A DNA stretch of 64,000 nt from Variovorax paradoxus (GTDB lineage Bacteria; Pseudomonadota; Gammaproteobacteria; Burkholderiales; Burkholderiaceae_C): assembly GCF_000834655.1 (NCBI RefSeq), contig NZ_JXQQ01000041.1:1-64000 (forward strand). The letters are read 5' to 3'. Within the stretch, counting starts at the first letter, position 1. The number at the start of each line of letters is the position of its first letter. The position numbers and the translations under genes are program-made. Below, piece by piece: positions 42,879-51,934 of the stretch. The notes beneath the pieces were generated by a model. The model did no database searches. It saw only the letters and a list, made by a program, of their open reading frames with translations, and had not been told where the DNA came from.

Positions 42879-43580
42879 ATGTCGTCGAACGCCATGGAGA
42901 CCATGCTCCGCGGGAGCCTCTGGGCAGAGACCCTCTCGGCCGAGGAGCTCGACCGCGTGGTGCGCGAGTCGTACGAGCGCGAAGTGCCGGCCGGCGGGTT
43001 CGTGCTGCGCCGCGGCGAATCGGCCAATCTCTGGCTCGGCGTCATCGAGGGCCTGGTGAAGATGTCGGTCTCGCTCGCCGATGGGCGCATCTCCACCTTC
43101 ACCGGCGTGACCACCGGCGGCTGGGCGGGCGAAGGCTCGCTGCTCAAGCCCGGCCCATGGCGCTACGACGGCGTTGCCATGCGCCCGACGCGCATGGCCT
43201 GCGTGCCGCGCCACACCTTCGAGCGCCTGGTGTCGACGAATCTCGACTTCAACCGGTTTCTCCTGCTGCACATCAATGCGCGGCTGAGCCTGTTCATCGG
43301 GCTCATGGAATTCGACCGCCTACTGGGGCCCGATGCGCGCGTCGCACGGTGCCTGGCGAGCCTGTTCGACCCGATCCTCTATCCGAAGACGAGCAGCTTC
43401 GTGCGGCTGAGCCAGGACGAGATCGGCCTCCTGTCCGCCGTCTCGCGCCAGCGCGCCAACCGGGCCCTGCACGAACTCGAGCGCGTGGGGCTGCTGCGGG
43501 TGGAACACGGTGGGGTCGAGGTTCTCGATCTGGCGGGGTTGCGCAGCTATCTCGGGGAAGGGGCTGCGCTGGCGTCGTGA
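42879..43580 (+). CDS. Crp/Fnr-family transcriptional regulator
   Basis: A 233-residue regulator. An N-terminal cyclic-nucleotide-binding-like beta-roll (about 15-120, GGFVLRRGESANLWLGVIEG) is joined by the long helix to a winged HTH (RLSQDEIGLLSAVSRQRANR). The N-terminal Cys cluster of true Fnr is absent, so it should sense a small molecule or another signal. Divergent placement suggests it controls the adjacent iorBA-like genes. Confidence 0.88.
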   Translation: MSSNAMETMLRGSLWAETLSAEELDRVVRESYEREVPAGGFVLRRGESANLWLGVIEGLVKMSVSLADGRISTFTGVTTGGWAGEGSLLKPGPWRYDGVAMRPTRMACVPRHTFERLVSTNLDFNRFLLLHINARLSLFIGLMEFDRLLGPDARVARCLASLFDPILYPKTSSFVRLSQDEIGLLSAVSRQRANRALHELERVGLLRVEHGGVEVLDLAGLRSYLGEGAALAS

Positions 43581-43597
43581 TGCGGGGTGCCCAAAGA

Positions 43598-43631
43598 AAA
43601 ACCCCTGCAGTCTTGCGACTGCAGGGGTTTT
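43598..43631. terminator. Rho-independent terminator after the Crp/Fnr gene
   Basis: AAAACCCCTGCAGTC, loop TTGC, GACTGCAGGGGTTTT. The perfect stem with A/T tracts can also serve transcripts leaving the tRNA gene on the minus strand. Confidence 0.92.
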
Positions 43632-43636
43632 GATCT

Positions 43637-43729
43637 TGGCGGAACCGGAGGGATTCGAACCCTCGATGAGGCTCTACACCCCATACTCCCTTAGCAGGGG
43701 AGCACCTTCGGCCACTCGGTCACAGTTCC
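43637..43729 (-). tRNA. tRNA-Ser (anticodon GCU)
   Basis: A 93-nt tRNA with encoded CCA. The 5' acceptor GGAACTG pairs with CGGTTCC before GCCA. The anticodon GCT lies in CTGCTAAG, the long variable arm is class II as required for serine, and the T-loop is GGTTCGAATCC. It decodes AGC/AGU and lies just downstream of lysC. Confidence 0.97.
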
Positions 43730-43755
43730 TGAAAGAAGCCGAGATTATGCCACTG

Positions 43756-45024
43756 TCAGACGGCCGGTTGATCCAGATCGAAGGCTTTATGCAGCGCCCG
43801 GACGGCCAATTCCATATATTTTTCGTCGATCACGACCGAGGTCTTGATCTCGCTGGTCGAAATCATCTGGATATTGATGCCCTCTTCGCTCAGCACGCGG
43901 AACATCTTGCTCGCCACGCCCACGTGGCTGCGCATGCCGATGCCCACGATGCTGACCTTGCAGATCTTGGTGTCGCCCACGATCTCGGTCGCGCCCAGCG
44001 ACGGCATGACCTTCGACTGCAGCAGGTCGATCGTCTTGGCGTACTCGTTGCGGTGAACGGTGAAGCTGAAGTCGGTCTTGCCGTCCTTGCTCAGGTTCTG
44101 GATGATCACATCGACCTCGATGTTGGCATCCGCCACGGCACCGAGGATGTGATACGCGATGCCCGGCTTGTCGGGCACGCCCAGCACCGAGATCTTGGCT
44201 TCGTCGCGGTTGAATGCGATGCCGGATACGACGGCTTGTTCCATGTTTTCGTCTTCCTCGAAAGTGATCAGCGTGCCGGACTTGGCCTCTTCATTGATGT
44301 CGATGTCCCATGCGGTGAAGCTCGAGAGCACACGCAGCGGCACCTTGTACTTGCCGGCGAATTCCACCGAGCGGATCTGCAGCACCTTGGAGCCCAGGCT
44401 CGCCATCTCGAGCATCTCTTCGAAGCTCACCGTGGTCAGGCGCCGCGCATCGGGCTCCACGCGCGGGTCTGTCGTGTAGACGCCGTCGACGTCGGTGTAG
44501 ATCAGGCACTCGTGCGCCTTCATCGCGGCCGCGATGGCCACGGCCGAGGTGTCGCTGCCGCCGCGGCCCAGCGTGGTGATGTTGCCCGCGTCGTCCACGC
44601 CCTGGAAGCCGGTGATGACCACCACCTTGCCGGCGTTCAGGTCGGCCATGACGCGCGCGTCGTCGATGCTCTCGATGCGCGCCTTGGTGTACGAGTTGTC
44701 GGTGCGCACCGACACCTGCCAGCCCGCGTAGCTCACCGACTCCATGCCCTCGGCCTGCAGCGCGATGGCCAGCAGCGCGGACGAAGCCTGTTCGCCGGTC
44801 GATGCCAGCATGTCGAGTTCGCGGTTGTGGGCCTCGCCCGGTTTGCTCGGCGCCAGTTCCTTGGCGAGGCCGAGCAGGCGATTGGTTTCGCCGCTCATGG
44901 CACTCGGAACCACGATCATCTGGTGGCCGGCGCGTGCCCACTTGGCAACGCGCTTGGCGACGTTTCGGATGCGCTCGGTCGAGCCCATCGACGTACCGCC
45001 GTATTTGTGAACGATCAATGCCAT
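43756..45024 (-). CDS. lysC: Aspartate kinase LysC
   Basis: A 422-residue monofunctional aspartokinase, first step of the Lys/Thr/Met pathway. The kinase domain begins KYGGTSMGSTERI and includes GRGGSDTSAVAIAAAM. Two C-terminal ACT domains (from about residue 265) follow, as in feedback-inhibited beta-type enzymes. It is 61 bp downstream of tilS on the same strand. Confidence 0.96.
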   Translation of the reverse strand: MALIVHKYGGTSMGSTERIRNVAKRVAKWARAGHQMIVVPSAMSGETNRLLGLAKELAPSKPGEAHNRELDMLASTGEQASSALLAIALQAEGMESVSYAGWQVSVRTDNSYTKARIESIDDARVMADLNAGKVVVITGFQGVDDAGNITTLGRGGSDTSAVAIAAAMKAHECLIYTDVDGVYTTDPRVEPDARRLTTVSFEEMLEMASLGSKVLQIRSVEFAGKYKVPLRVLSSFTAWDIDINEEAKSGTLITFEEDENMEQAVVSGIAFNRDEAKISVLGVPDKPGIAYHILGAVADANIEVDVIIQNLSKDGKTDFSFTVHRNEYAKTIDLLQSKVMPSLGATEIVGDTKICKVSIVGIGMRSHVGVASKMFRVLSEEGINIQMISTSEIKTSVVIDEKYMELAVRALHKAFDLDQPAV

Positions 45025-45085
45025 GGGTGAAATCAGAGAAAAGGAAAGGGCCGCTGTCTAGGCGGCGCCCTGCAAGCTGTCGGAG

Positions 45086-46057
45086 CTAAGTCTTCGGCGA
45101 GGGCGGGGCATTGTACCAATGCAGCCGGTCGCCCTTTCGCTCGGCAAAACCGTCGGCCACTTTGAGGTGGATGCGGTGGCCGCGCGTGGTGCAGGCGCGG
45201 ATCTGGTCGAGCAGCTGATCGAGCTGCGCGGCGCTGGGCGCGCAGCCGTGCGACTGCATCAGCCAATGACGAAGCACGTTGGCCTGCCGGGCCCGCGAAA
45301 GCACCTGCAGCGCCTTGACGAGGGGCGGGTCGCCCACGGTTTCGAGGTCTTGCGCGGCGAGTTCGCTCAGCAGCTGCTGCCCCTGCGCCGCGTGGCCGAT
45401 GCTACGCGCAAACGTGGCGCGAAACTGCGGAAATGCCTGCTCCAGCGCGGGCAGCAGCACGGCGCGAATCCGATTGCGGGTGTAGCGGGCATCGCCGTTG
45501 CTCGGGTCTTCGATCCACGGCAGGTCGCGTTCTGCAAGCCAGCCGCGGATGTCGGCCGCGGGCACTGAGAGCAGCGGCCGATAGATGTTCAGGCCGTTGC
45601 GTCGGGCATGTGCGGGCATCGCTGCCAAGCCCGGAAGACCGGCGCCGCGCGACAGCGCCAGCAGAAGCGTTTCGACCTGGTCATCGGCATGGTGTCCGAG
45701 CGCAATCGACTCGATGGCGGCGCGCCCTGCATCCGCCCGCGCCATGACGGCAAACGCTTCGTAGCGGGCACGCCGCGCCGCGTCTTCCGGACTGTCGCCC
45801 GGCGCATGCCGTGCATCGACGCGATGCACGATAAGCGGCACGCCTAGCCGCTCGCACACCGCTTCGCAATGCCGCTCGAAATCGTCGGCCGCAGCCTGCA
45901 GCCCGTGATGCACATGAAAGGCCACCAGCTGCTCCGGCCAGCGCGATGCGCAGGCAGCCAGCAAGGCGGTGGAATCCGCACCGCCACTGAAGCCCACTGC
46001 CAGCGGCCAATGCGCCGGCTCGAACGCGGCCATGGCGCGTTCGAAGGCTTCGCTCAT
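45086..46057 (-). CDS. tilS: tRNA(Ile)-lysidine synthase TilS
   Basis: A 323-residue enzyme that converts the wobble cytidine of a minor tRNA-Ile to lysidine, switching it from AUG to AUA reading. The PP-loop FSGGADSTAL lies at residues 23-32, and LGHHADDQVETLLLAL and DPSNGDARYTRNRIR are present as expected. It lies 7 bp downstream of accA. The C-terminal domain is shorter than in E. coli. Confidence 0.95.
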   Translation of the reverse strand: MSEAFERAMAAFEPAHWPLAVGFSGGADSTALLAACASRWPEQLVAFHVHHGLQAAADDFERHCEAVCERLGVPLIVHRVDARHAPGDSPEDAARRARYEAFAVMARADAGRAAIESIALGHHADDQVETLLLALSRGAGLPGLAAMPAHARRNGLNIYRPLLSVPAADIRGWLAERDLPWIEDPSNGDARYTRNRIRAVLLPALEQAFPQFRATFARSIGHAAQGQQLLSELAAQDLETVGDPPLVKALQVLSRARQANVLRHWLMQSHGCAPSAAQLDQLLDQIRACTTRGHRIHLKVADGFAERKGDRLHWYNAPPSPKT

Positions 46058-46064
46058 GGGGTGC

Positions 46065-47045
46065 TTATCTGCCGGTGTCGGCCTTGGTATCGTTGAATCG
46101 GCCGTAGCTCTGCAGGCGCTCGTAGCGGCGTTCCAGCAGTTCCTTCGGCTTCAGGTCGCTGACCTGGCGGAACGCATCGTTGAGCGCGCGCTTCAGGAAT
46201 GCGGCCATCTGGCGGTGGTCGCGATGCGCGCCGCCGACCGGCTCGTTCACGATCTTGTCGACCAGGCCCAGCGCCTTCAGGCGGTGCGCGGTGATGCCGA
46301 GCGCATCGGCCGCTTCCTGCGCCTTGTCGCTGGTCTTCCAGAGGATGGAAGCGCAGCCTTCGGGGCTGATCACCGAGTAGATCGAATACTGCAGCATCAC
46401 GAGCTGGTCGCCGACCGAAATCGCCAGCGCGCCGCCGGAGCCGCCTTCGCCGATGATCGTGACGATGATCGGCACCTCCAGCTGCGCCATCTCGAAGATG
46501 TTGCGGCCGATGGCTTCGGACTGGCCACGCTCTTCGGCGTCGATGCCGGGGTAGGCGCCGGGCGTGTCCACGAAGGTGAACACGGGCAGCTTGAACTTCT
46601 CGGCCGTCTTCATGAGGCGCAGCGCCTTGCGGTAGCCCTCGGGCTTGCTCATGCCGAAGTTGCGCGCGGTGCGCTCCTTCGTGTCGCGGCCCTTCTGGTG
46701 GCCCAGCACCATGCAAGGCACGCCGTTGAAGCGCGCAAGGCCGCCCACGATCGACAGGTCGTCCGAGAAATGCCGGTCGCCGTGCAGTTCGACGAAATCG
46801 GTGAAGATTTCGTTCACGTAATCGAGCGTGTAGGGGCGCTCCGGATGCCTTGCGATCTTGGTGATCTGCCAGGGCGTCAGGTCGCTGTAGATGTCCTTGG
46901 TGAGCTGCTGGCTTTTCTTGCCGAGCTGATCGATTTCTTCCGAAATGTCGACCGCCGATTCGGTCTGTACATAGCGCAGTTCTTCAATCTTTGTTTCGAG
47001 TTCAGCAATGGGCTGCTCGAAATCGAGGAAGGTTCGTTTCGCCAA
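46065..47045 (-). CDS. accA: Acetyl-CoA carboxylase carboxyltransferase subunit alpha
   Basis: A 326-residue carboxyltransferase alpha subunit; with AccD it transfers the carboxyl group from biotin to acetyl-CoA. It shows the family start FLDFEQPIAELETKIEELR and the core PVFTFVDTPGAYPGIDAEER. The start is TTG at 47045 with AGGAG 6 nt upstream; no ATG fits the conserved N-terminus. It sits 19 bp after the DNA glycosylase gene. Confidence 0.95.
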   Translation of the reverse strand: MAKRTFLDFEQPIAELETKIEELRYVQTESAVDISEEIDQLGKKSQQLTKDIYSDLTPWQITKIARHPERPYTLDYVNEIFTDFVELHGDRHFSDDLSIVGGLARFNGVPCMVLGHQKGRDTKERTARNFGMSKPEGYRKALRLMKTAEKFKLPVFTFVDTPGAYPGIDAEERGQSEAIGRNIFEMAQLEVPIIVTIIGEGGSGGALAISVGDQLVMLQYSIYSVISPEGCASILWKTSDKAQEAADALGITAHRLKALGLVDKIVNEPVGGAHRDHRQMAAFLKRALNDAFRQVSDLKPKELLERRYERLQSYGRFNDTKADTGR

Positions 47046-47064
47046 CGTCTTCTCCTGTTTTATT

Positions 47065-47715
47065 TCAATACGCGACCGGCACGGGGTCCAGCGACCGCCA
47101 AATATACCAAGTCGCCACGCTGCAATACGGCGCCCAGGCCACGGCGACGTCGCGGGCATCGCTGCGGCTCACCGGGTCACCCGAAAAGTAGTTGACGCTG
47201 ATGCCGTTGAGCAGCCCGACGTCGTCTACAGGCAGCACGTTTGGGCGCATGAGGTGAAAGATGAGGAACATCTCGGCCGTCCAGCGGCCGATGCCGCGAA
47301 TGGCCACGAGCTCCTCGATGATGAGCTCGTCGGACATGTCCTTCCACGAATCGACGTGCACCACACCCGAGTCGAAGTGAAGGGCCAGGTCGACCAGGTA
47401 TTCGATCTTGCGTGCCGAGAGGCCGGCCGCGCGCATGTCATCGACCTTGAGCTTGAGCACGTTGGCCGGCGTGAGCTTGCGCGGCAGCACGGCGAACTTG
47501 TCCCAGACGGTTTGCGCGGCCTTCACCGAGATTTGCTGGCCCACGACGCTGCGCGCCAGCGTGGTGAACGCATCGCCGCGCGACTCGAGGCAGGCCTCGC
47601 CGAATTTCGGAATCAACCGCTTCATCACGCGGTCTTTTTTTGCCAGGTGCTTGCAGGCCTCTTCCCAATAGTCCGGCGTATAGATCTGCACGGTCGGGTT
47701 CTTGGAAGCAGGCAT
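47065..47715 (-). CDS. DNA-3-methyladenine glycosylase II-type protein (HhH-GPD)
   Basis: A 216-residue base-excision glycosylase of the AlkA/Mag class. The helix-hairpin-helix is RGIGRWTAEMF (about 140-150), followed by LPVDDVGL with the catalytic Asp in the pair at 164-165. The chosen start is the ATG at 47715; a GTG at 47736 overlapping the cysS stop (GTGA) would add seven residues. It lacks the extra N-terminal domain of E. coli AlkA. Confidence 0.9.
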   Translation of the reverse strand: MPASKNPTVQIYTPDYWEEACKHLAKKDRVMKRLIPKFGEACLESRGDAFTTLARSVVGQQISVKAAQTVWDKFAVLPRKLTPANVLKLKVDDMRAAGLSARKIEYLVDLALHFDSGVVHVDSWKDMSDELIIEELVAIRGIGRWTAEMFLIFHLMRPNVLPVDDVGLLNGISVNYFSGDPVSRSDARDVAVAWAPYCSVATWYIWRSLDPVPVAY

Positions 47716-47732
47716 GGGGTTGGTGGTTCCGT

Positions 47733-49109
47733 TCACTGCGCTGCGGCCCAGGTCGTGCCTGTGGGCGAATCCTTGAGCACGATCCCTTGCTCCAACAGGT
47801 CCTGGCGGATGCGATCGGCTTCGGCGAAATTCTTCGCAGCCTTGGCCGCCGCGCGCTGAGCGATCAGCACCTGGATCGCGGCATCGTCGAGCGCGCTGCC
47901 TGCTTGCAGGAAGGCTTTCGGGTCGCCCTGGAGCAGGCCCAGCGTGCCACCAAGCACCTTGAGCAGCCCGGCGGTTTCCGCAGACTGCGTGCGGTGAACG
48001 CCGGTGGCCAACTCGAACAGGATCGCGATGGCGCCGGGCGTACCGAAGTCTTCGTCCATCGCAGCCTTGAAAGCCGCCGCGTGCGGATTCGTCCAGTCGA
48101 GCGTGACCGGTGCGGGCGTCACCATGTCGAGTGCCGTGTACAGGCGCTTGAGCGAGTTGCGGGCGTCGGTCAAGTGCGCATCGCTGTAGTTCAGCGCGCT
48201 GCGATAGTGGGTGCGCACAAGGAAGAAGCGCAGGCTTTCGGCGTCGTACTTCTGCAGCACCTCTCGGATGGTGAAGAAGTTGCCCAGGCTCTTGGACATC
48301 TTTTCGTTGTCCACGCGCACGAAGCCGTTGTGCACCCAGAAACGCGCGAGCGGCTTGCCATTGGCGCCTTCGCTTTGCGCAATTTCATTCTCGTGGTGCG
48401 GGAACTGAAGGTCCGCGCCGCCGCCGTGGATGTCGAAGGTCTCGCCGAGCGTTGCGCAGCTCATCGCGGAGCACTCGATATGCCAGCCCGGACGGCCGGT
48501 GCCAAAGGGGCTGTCCCATTTGGCATCATCAGGCTCGGTGGGCTTGGCGGCCTTCCAGAGCACGAAGTCGAGCGGGTCCTGCTTGCCTTCGAGCACCGCA
48601 ACGCGTTCGCCGGCATGCAGTTCGTCGAGCGACTTGCCGGACAGCTTGCCGTAGCCCGGGAACTTGCGCACCGCATAGTTCACGTCGCCATCGGGCGATC
48701 GGTAGGCCAGCCCCTTGCGCTCGAGGGTCTCGATGATGCCGAGCATTTGCGGCACGTATTCGGTTGCACGCGGCTCGACGGTGGGCGGCTCGATGCCGAG
48801 CGCGCCGATGTCTTCATGCATGGCCGCGATGACCTCGTCGGTCAGTTTGCGAATGGTGATGCCGCGCTGAACGGCGCGCACGATGATCTTGTCGTCGATG
48901 TCGGTGATATTGCGCACATAGGTCACGCCGTAGCCGCTCGCGCGCAGCCAGCGCTGCACCACATCGAAGGCCATCATCATGCGGGCGTGGCCGATGTGGC
49001 AGTAGTCATAGACGGTCATGCCGCAAACGTACATGCGCACCTTGCCAGGTTGCAATGGGGAGAATTCCTCCAATTCACGCGACAGCGTGTTGTAGATGCG
49101 CAGACTCAT
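47733..49109 (-). CDS. cysS: Cysteinyl-tRNA synthetase
   Basis: A 458-residue class I synthetase. The class motifs HIGH (residues 38-41, in DYCHIGHARMM) and KMSKS (about 268, in NEKMSKSLGN) are intact. Zinc ligands Cys29 and a later Cys/His set (GWHIECSAMS, PHHENEIAQSE) are present. It leads the minus-strand run cysS-glycosylase-accA-tilS-lysC and is divergent from the TPR gene. Confidence 0.97.
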   Translation of the reverse strand: MSLRIYNTLSRELEEFSPLQPGKVRMYVCGMTVYDYCHIGHARMMMAFDVVQRWLRASGYGVTYVRNITDIDDKIIVRAVQRGITIRKLTDEVIAAMHEDIGALGIEPPTVEPRATEYVPQMLGIIETLERKGLAYRSPDGDVNYAVRKFPGYGKLSGKSLDELHAGERVAVLEGKQDPLDFVLWKAAKPTEPDDAKWDSPFGTGRPGWHIECSAMSCATLGETFDIHGGGADLQFPHHENEIAQSEGANGKPLARFWVHNGFVRVDNEKMSKSLGNFFTIREVLQKYDAESLRFFLVRTHYRSALNYSDAHLTDARNSLKRLYTALDMVTPAPVTLDWTNPHAAAFKAAMDEDFGTPGAIAILFELATGVHRTQSAETAGLLKVLGGTLGLLQGDPKAFLQAGSALDDAAIQVLIAQRAAAKAAKNFAEADRIRQDLLEQGIVLKDSPTGTTWAAAQ

Positions 49110-49321
49110 GAGGCTCGGAAAGCGTCGCTTCGCGCACGTGCGGCACGGGCGAACGACGGTGTATTTCAGGGGTGACGGGGACAGTGGCTACGAGGGGTTG
49201 GACATGGCCCCTCGGCTACAATGCAACGCAGTATAAACGGCCGCCGCAGCCTGCTGCGCGTACCTCTCGGGTGCTTTCCAGGTCTCTTCAGGCCCGCATC
49301 CCCCAATCCTGCCGAGGCTTC

Positions 49322-49912
49322 ATGAAGCACCCCGTGTTCTCCAAACTCTCCATTGCCTTCGCACTCCTGTTCAGCCTGTGGGGTACCGCTGCGCTTGCCA
49401 ACGACTACGACGACGTGAACCTCCTGCTGCGCCAGGGCAAGTCGACCGAAGCGCTCGCCAAGGCCGACACCTACATCGCCGGCAAGCCGCGCGATCCGCA
49501 GATGCGGTTCCTGCGCGGCGTGATCCTCACCGAACAGAACAAGCAGGCCGAAGCCATCATCGCCTTCACCCAGCTCACCCAGGACTTCCCGGAGCTGCCC
49601 GAGCCCTACAACAACCTCGCGGCACTGTATGCGTCGCAGAGCAAGTTCGACCAGGCCCGCGCCGCGCTCGAAACCGCGCTCAAGCTCAACCCGAACTACG
49701 CGACCGCGCACGAGAACCTCGGCGACGTCTATGCACGCCTGGCAGCCCAGGAGTATGTGCGCGCCCAGCAATTCGCCAGCACCAACGCCAGCGTCGCGCC
49801 CAAGCTCACGCTGATCCGCCAGATCTTCTCGTCCAAGGCCGAGGCCGAAGCCGCGGCACTGCCGGCTGCGCCCGCAGTCGTTCGCAAGCCGGTCGGCCGC
49901 GCCAGCAAGTAA
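49322..49912 (+). CDS. Exported TPR-repeat protein
   Basis: A 196-residue protein with a signal peptide ending in TAALA. Tetratricopeptide repeats cover about 30-150 (VNLLLRQGKSTEALAKADTY, PEPYNNLAALYASQSKFDQA, PNYATAHENLGDVYARLA). The Ala-rich C-terminal segment is low-complexity. It is probably a periplasmic scaffold. It precedes the exported cyclophilin gene by 76 bp on the same strand. Confidence 0.88.
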   Translation: MKHPVFSKLSIAFALLFSLWGTAALANDYDDVNLLLRQGKSTEALAKADTYIAGKPRDPQMRFLRGVILTEQNKQAEAIIAFTQLTQDFPELPEPYNNLAALYASQSKFDQARAALETALKLNPNYATAHENLGDVYARLAAQEYVRAQQFASTNASVAPKLTLIRQIFSSKAEAEAAALPAAPAVVRKPVGRASK

Positions 49913-49988
49913 GCCGCCGCCGGCACGGGCGTGGCGACGCATTCGCTGCAGAGCCCGCGCCCTCCCCCTTTCGCAAACGGAGCATCAC

Positions 49989-50579
49989 TTGACGATCCAC
50001 GCCCTTTCAAGATTCAGCCGCCGCAACGCCTTCATCCTGGCCGCGGCCATCGGCTTTGCAGCCACCAGCTACGCGCAGCAAGCCGCACCGCGCGTCAAGC
50101 TGGCCACCTCGGCCGGCGACATCGTGGTCGAGCTCGATGCGGCCAAGGCACCCAAGACGGTCGACAACTTCCTGCAGTACGTCAAGGACAAGCACTACGA
50201 CGGCACAGTGTTCCATCGCGTGATCGACGGCTTCATGATCCAGGGCGGCGGCTTCACCGCCGACATGCAGCAAAAGCCCACGCGCGCGCCGATTCCACTC
50301 GAAGCGAGCAACGGCCTGAAGAACGACAAGTACACGATCGCCATGGCGCGCACCGGCAACCCGAACTCGGCCACCTCGCAGTTCTTCATCAACGTGAAGA
50401 ACAACGACTCGCTGAACGCGCCCAACCCCGACGGCTACGGCTACACGGTGTTCGGGAAGGTCGTGGCCGGCACGGACGTCGTCGACAAGATCCGCGCCGC
50501 GCAGACCGGCAACAAGGGCGGCATGCAGAACGTGCCCGTCGAGACCATCACCATCAAGTCCGCCACGCTGGCGAAGTAA
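49989..50579 (+). CDS. Exported cyclophilin-type peptidyl-prolyl isomerase
   Basis: A 196-residue cyclophilin with a signal peptide (FILAAAIGFAATSYAQ). Active-site stretches are VFHRVIDGFMIQGG and NPNSATSQFFINV. The start is TTG at 49989 with GGAG 6 nt upstream. It catalyses prolyl isomerisation in the periplasm (PpiA-like role) and is followed after 33 bp by the cytoplasmic paralogue. Confidence 0.93.
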   Translation: MTIHALSRFSRRNAFILAAAIGFAATSYAQQAAPRVKLATSAGDIVVELDAAKAPKTVDNFLQYVKDKHYDGTVFHRVIDGFMIQGGGFTADMQQKPTRAPIPLEASNGLKNDKYTIAMARTGNPNSATSQFFINVKNNDSLNAPNPDGYGYTVFGKVVAGTDVVDKIRAAQTGNKGGMQNVPVETITIKSATLAK

Positions 50580-50612
50580 TTAATTCATCCCGCTATCCGA
50601 AGGAGTCCCCTC

Positions 50613-51125
50613 ATGAGCAACCCCCAAGTCGAACTGCACATCAAGAACTACGGCGTGATCACGCTCGAACTCGACGCCGAGAAGGCGCCCAAGTCGGCCG
50701 AGAACTTCATCTCCTACGTGAAGAAGGGCCACTACGACAACACCGTGTTCCATCGCGTGATCCCCGGATTCATGGTGCAAGGCGGCGGCTTCGAACCCGG
50801 CATGAAGCAAAAGCCCACCGGCGCCGAGATCGAGAACGAAGCCAACAACGGCCTGAAGAACGCCAACTACACCGTCGCCATGGCCCGCACCAGCGCGCCG
50901 CACTCGGCCACCGCGCAGTTCTTCATCAACGTGTCTGACAACGGCTTCCTGAACCACACGGCTCCCTCTGCCCAGGGCTGGGGCTACGCAGTGTTCGGCA
51001 AGGTCATCAACGGCACCGACGTGGTCGACAAGATCAAGGCCGTGAAGACGGGCCGCAAGGGCTTCCATGATGACGTGCCGCTCGAAGACGTGGTGATCGA
51101 AAAGGCCGTCGTCATCGCTGAATGA
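50613..51125 (+). CDS. ppiB: Cytoplasmic cyclophilin-type peptidyl-prolyl isomerase
   Basis: A 170-residue cyclophilin without a signal peptide. The active-site residues are in VFHRVIPGFMVQGGGFEPGM and SAPHSATAQFFINV. AAGGAG lies upstream of the ATG. It is a tandem paralogue of the exported enzyme just before it and precedes lpxH by 19 bp. Confidence 0.94.
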   Translation: MSNPQVELHIKNYGVITLELDAEKAPKSAENFISYVKKGHYDNTVFHRVIPGFMVQGGGFEPGMKQKPTGAEIENEANNGLKNANYTVAMARTSAPHSATAQFFINVSDNGFLNHTAPSAQGWGYAVFGKVINGTDVVDKIKAVKTGRKGFHDDVPLEDVVIEKAVVIAE

Positions 51126-51144
51126 CACCCCGGGACGGCGCGGC

Positions 51145-51921
51145 ATGAGCAACGTGGCGAACCCGGCTTTCTCCGAGCTGGTGGCGCCGCCCGCGTGGCG
51201 CACCGTCGACCTGATCTCCGACCTGCACCTGCAGGCCGGCGAGCCCGCCACCTTCGAGGCCTGGCAGGGCTACCTGCAAACCACGCCGGCCGATGCGCTG
51301 GTCATCCTCGGCGACCTGTTCGAGGTGTGGGTGGGCGACGATGCCGCGGGCGAGCCCGGCTTCGAGGCCCAGTGCGCCGAACTGCTGCGCCGCACGGCGC
51401 AGCGCCTGCCGGTGTTCTTCATGCACGGCAACCGCGACTTCCTCGTCGGCCCCGCCCTTGCGGCGCAATGCGGCTTCACGCTGCTCGACGACCCGACGGT
51501 TCTGGTGCTGCATGGCCAGCGGTGGCTCCTGAGCCACGGCGACATCCTCTGCCTCGACGACACCGAGTACCTCAAGTTCCGCGCGATGGTTCGCACGCCC
51601 GAATGGCAAGCAGCGTTCCTGGCCCGGCCGCTCGCGGAACGCCGCGCGCTCGCACGCTCGATGCGCACGCAGAGCGAAGACCGCAAGCGCAACCCCTCGA
51701 CGATCTGGGCCGACGTGGACACCGACGCCGCGCGCCAATGGCTGCTGCAGGCCCGGGCGCAAACGATGGTACACGGCCACACGCACCGGCCCGCCGAGCA
51801 CGACCTGGGCCAAGGCCTGCGCCGCGTCGTGCTGAGCGACTGGGATGCGGCGGCGCATCCGCCGCGGGCGCAGTTGCTCTGCCTGTCCACCGCCGGCGCG
51901 CAGCGCGTCGACCTGCGCTAG
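51145..51921 (+). CDS. lpxH: UDP-2,3-diacylglucosamine diphosphatase LpxH
   Basis: A 258-residue calcineurin-like metallophosphoesterase, fourth step of lipid A synthesis (UDP-diacylglucosamine to lipid X). The metal motifs run in order: ISDLHL, GDLFEVWVGDD, HGNRDFLVG, LLSHGD and HGHTHRP. It is 19 bp after ppiB and 13 bp before mtfA, in one transcription unit. Confidence 0.95.
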   Translation: MSNVANPAFSELVAPPAWRTVDLISDLHLQAGEPATFEAWQGYLQTTPADALVILGDLFEVWVGDDAAGEPGFEAQCAELLRRTAQRLPVFFMHGNRDFLVGPALAAQCGFTLLDDPTVLVLHGQRWLLSHGDILCLDDTEYLKFRAMVRTPEWQAAFLARPLAERRALARSMRTQSEDRKRNPSTIWADVDTDAARQWLLQARAQTMVHGHTHRPAEHDLGQGLRRVVLSDWDAAAHPPRAQLLCLSTAGAQRVDLR

Positions 51922-51934
51922 AAGCGCCCCGCCG

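Noticed and set aside
43637..43729. tRNA-Ser as an integration site
   Set aside because: No integrase gene and no partial duplicate of the tRNA 3' end are found nearby; neighbouring genes are housekeeping.
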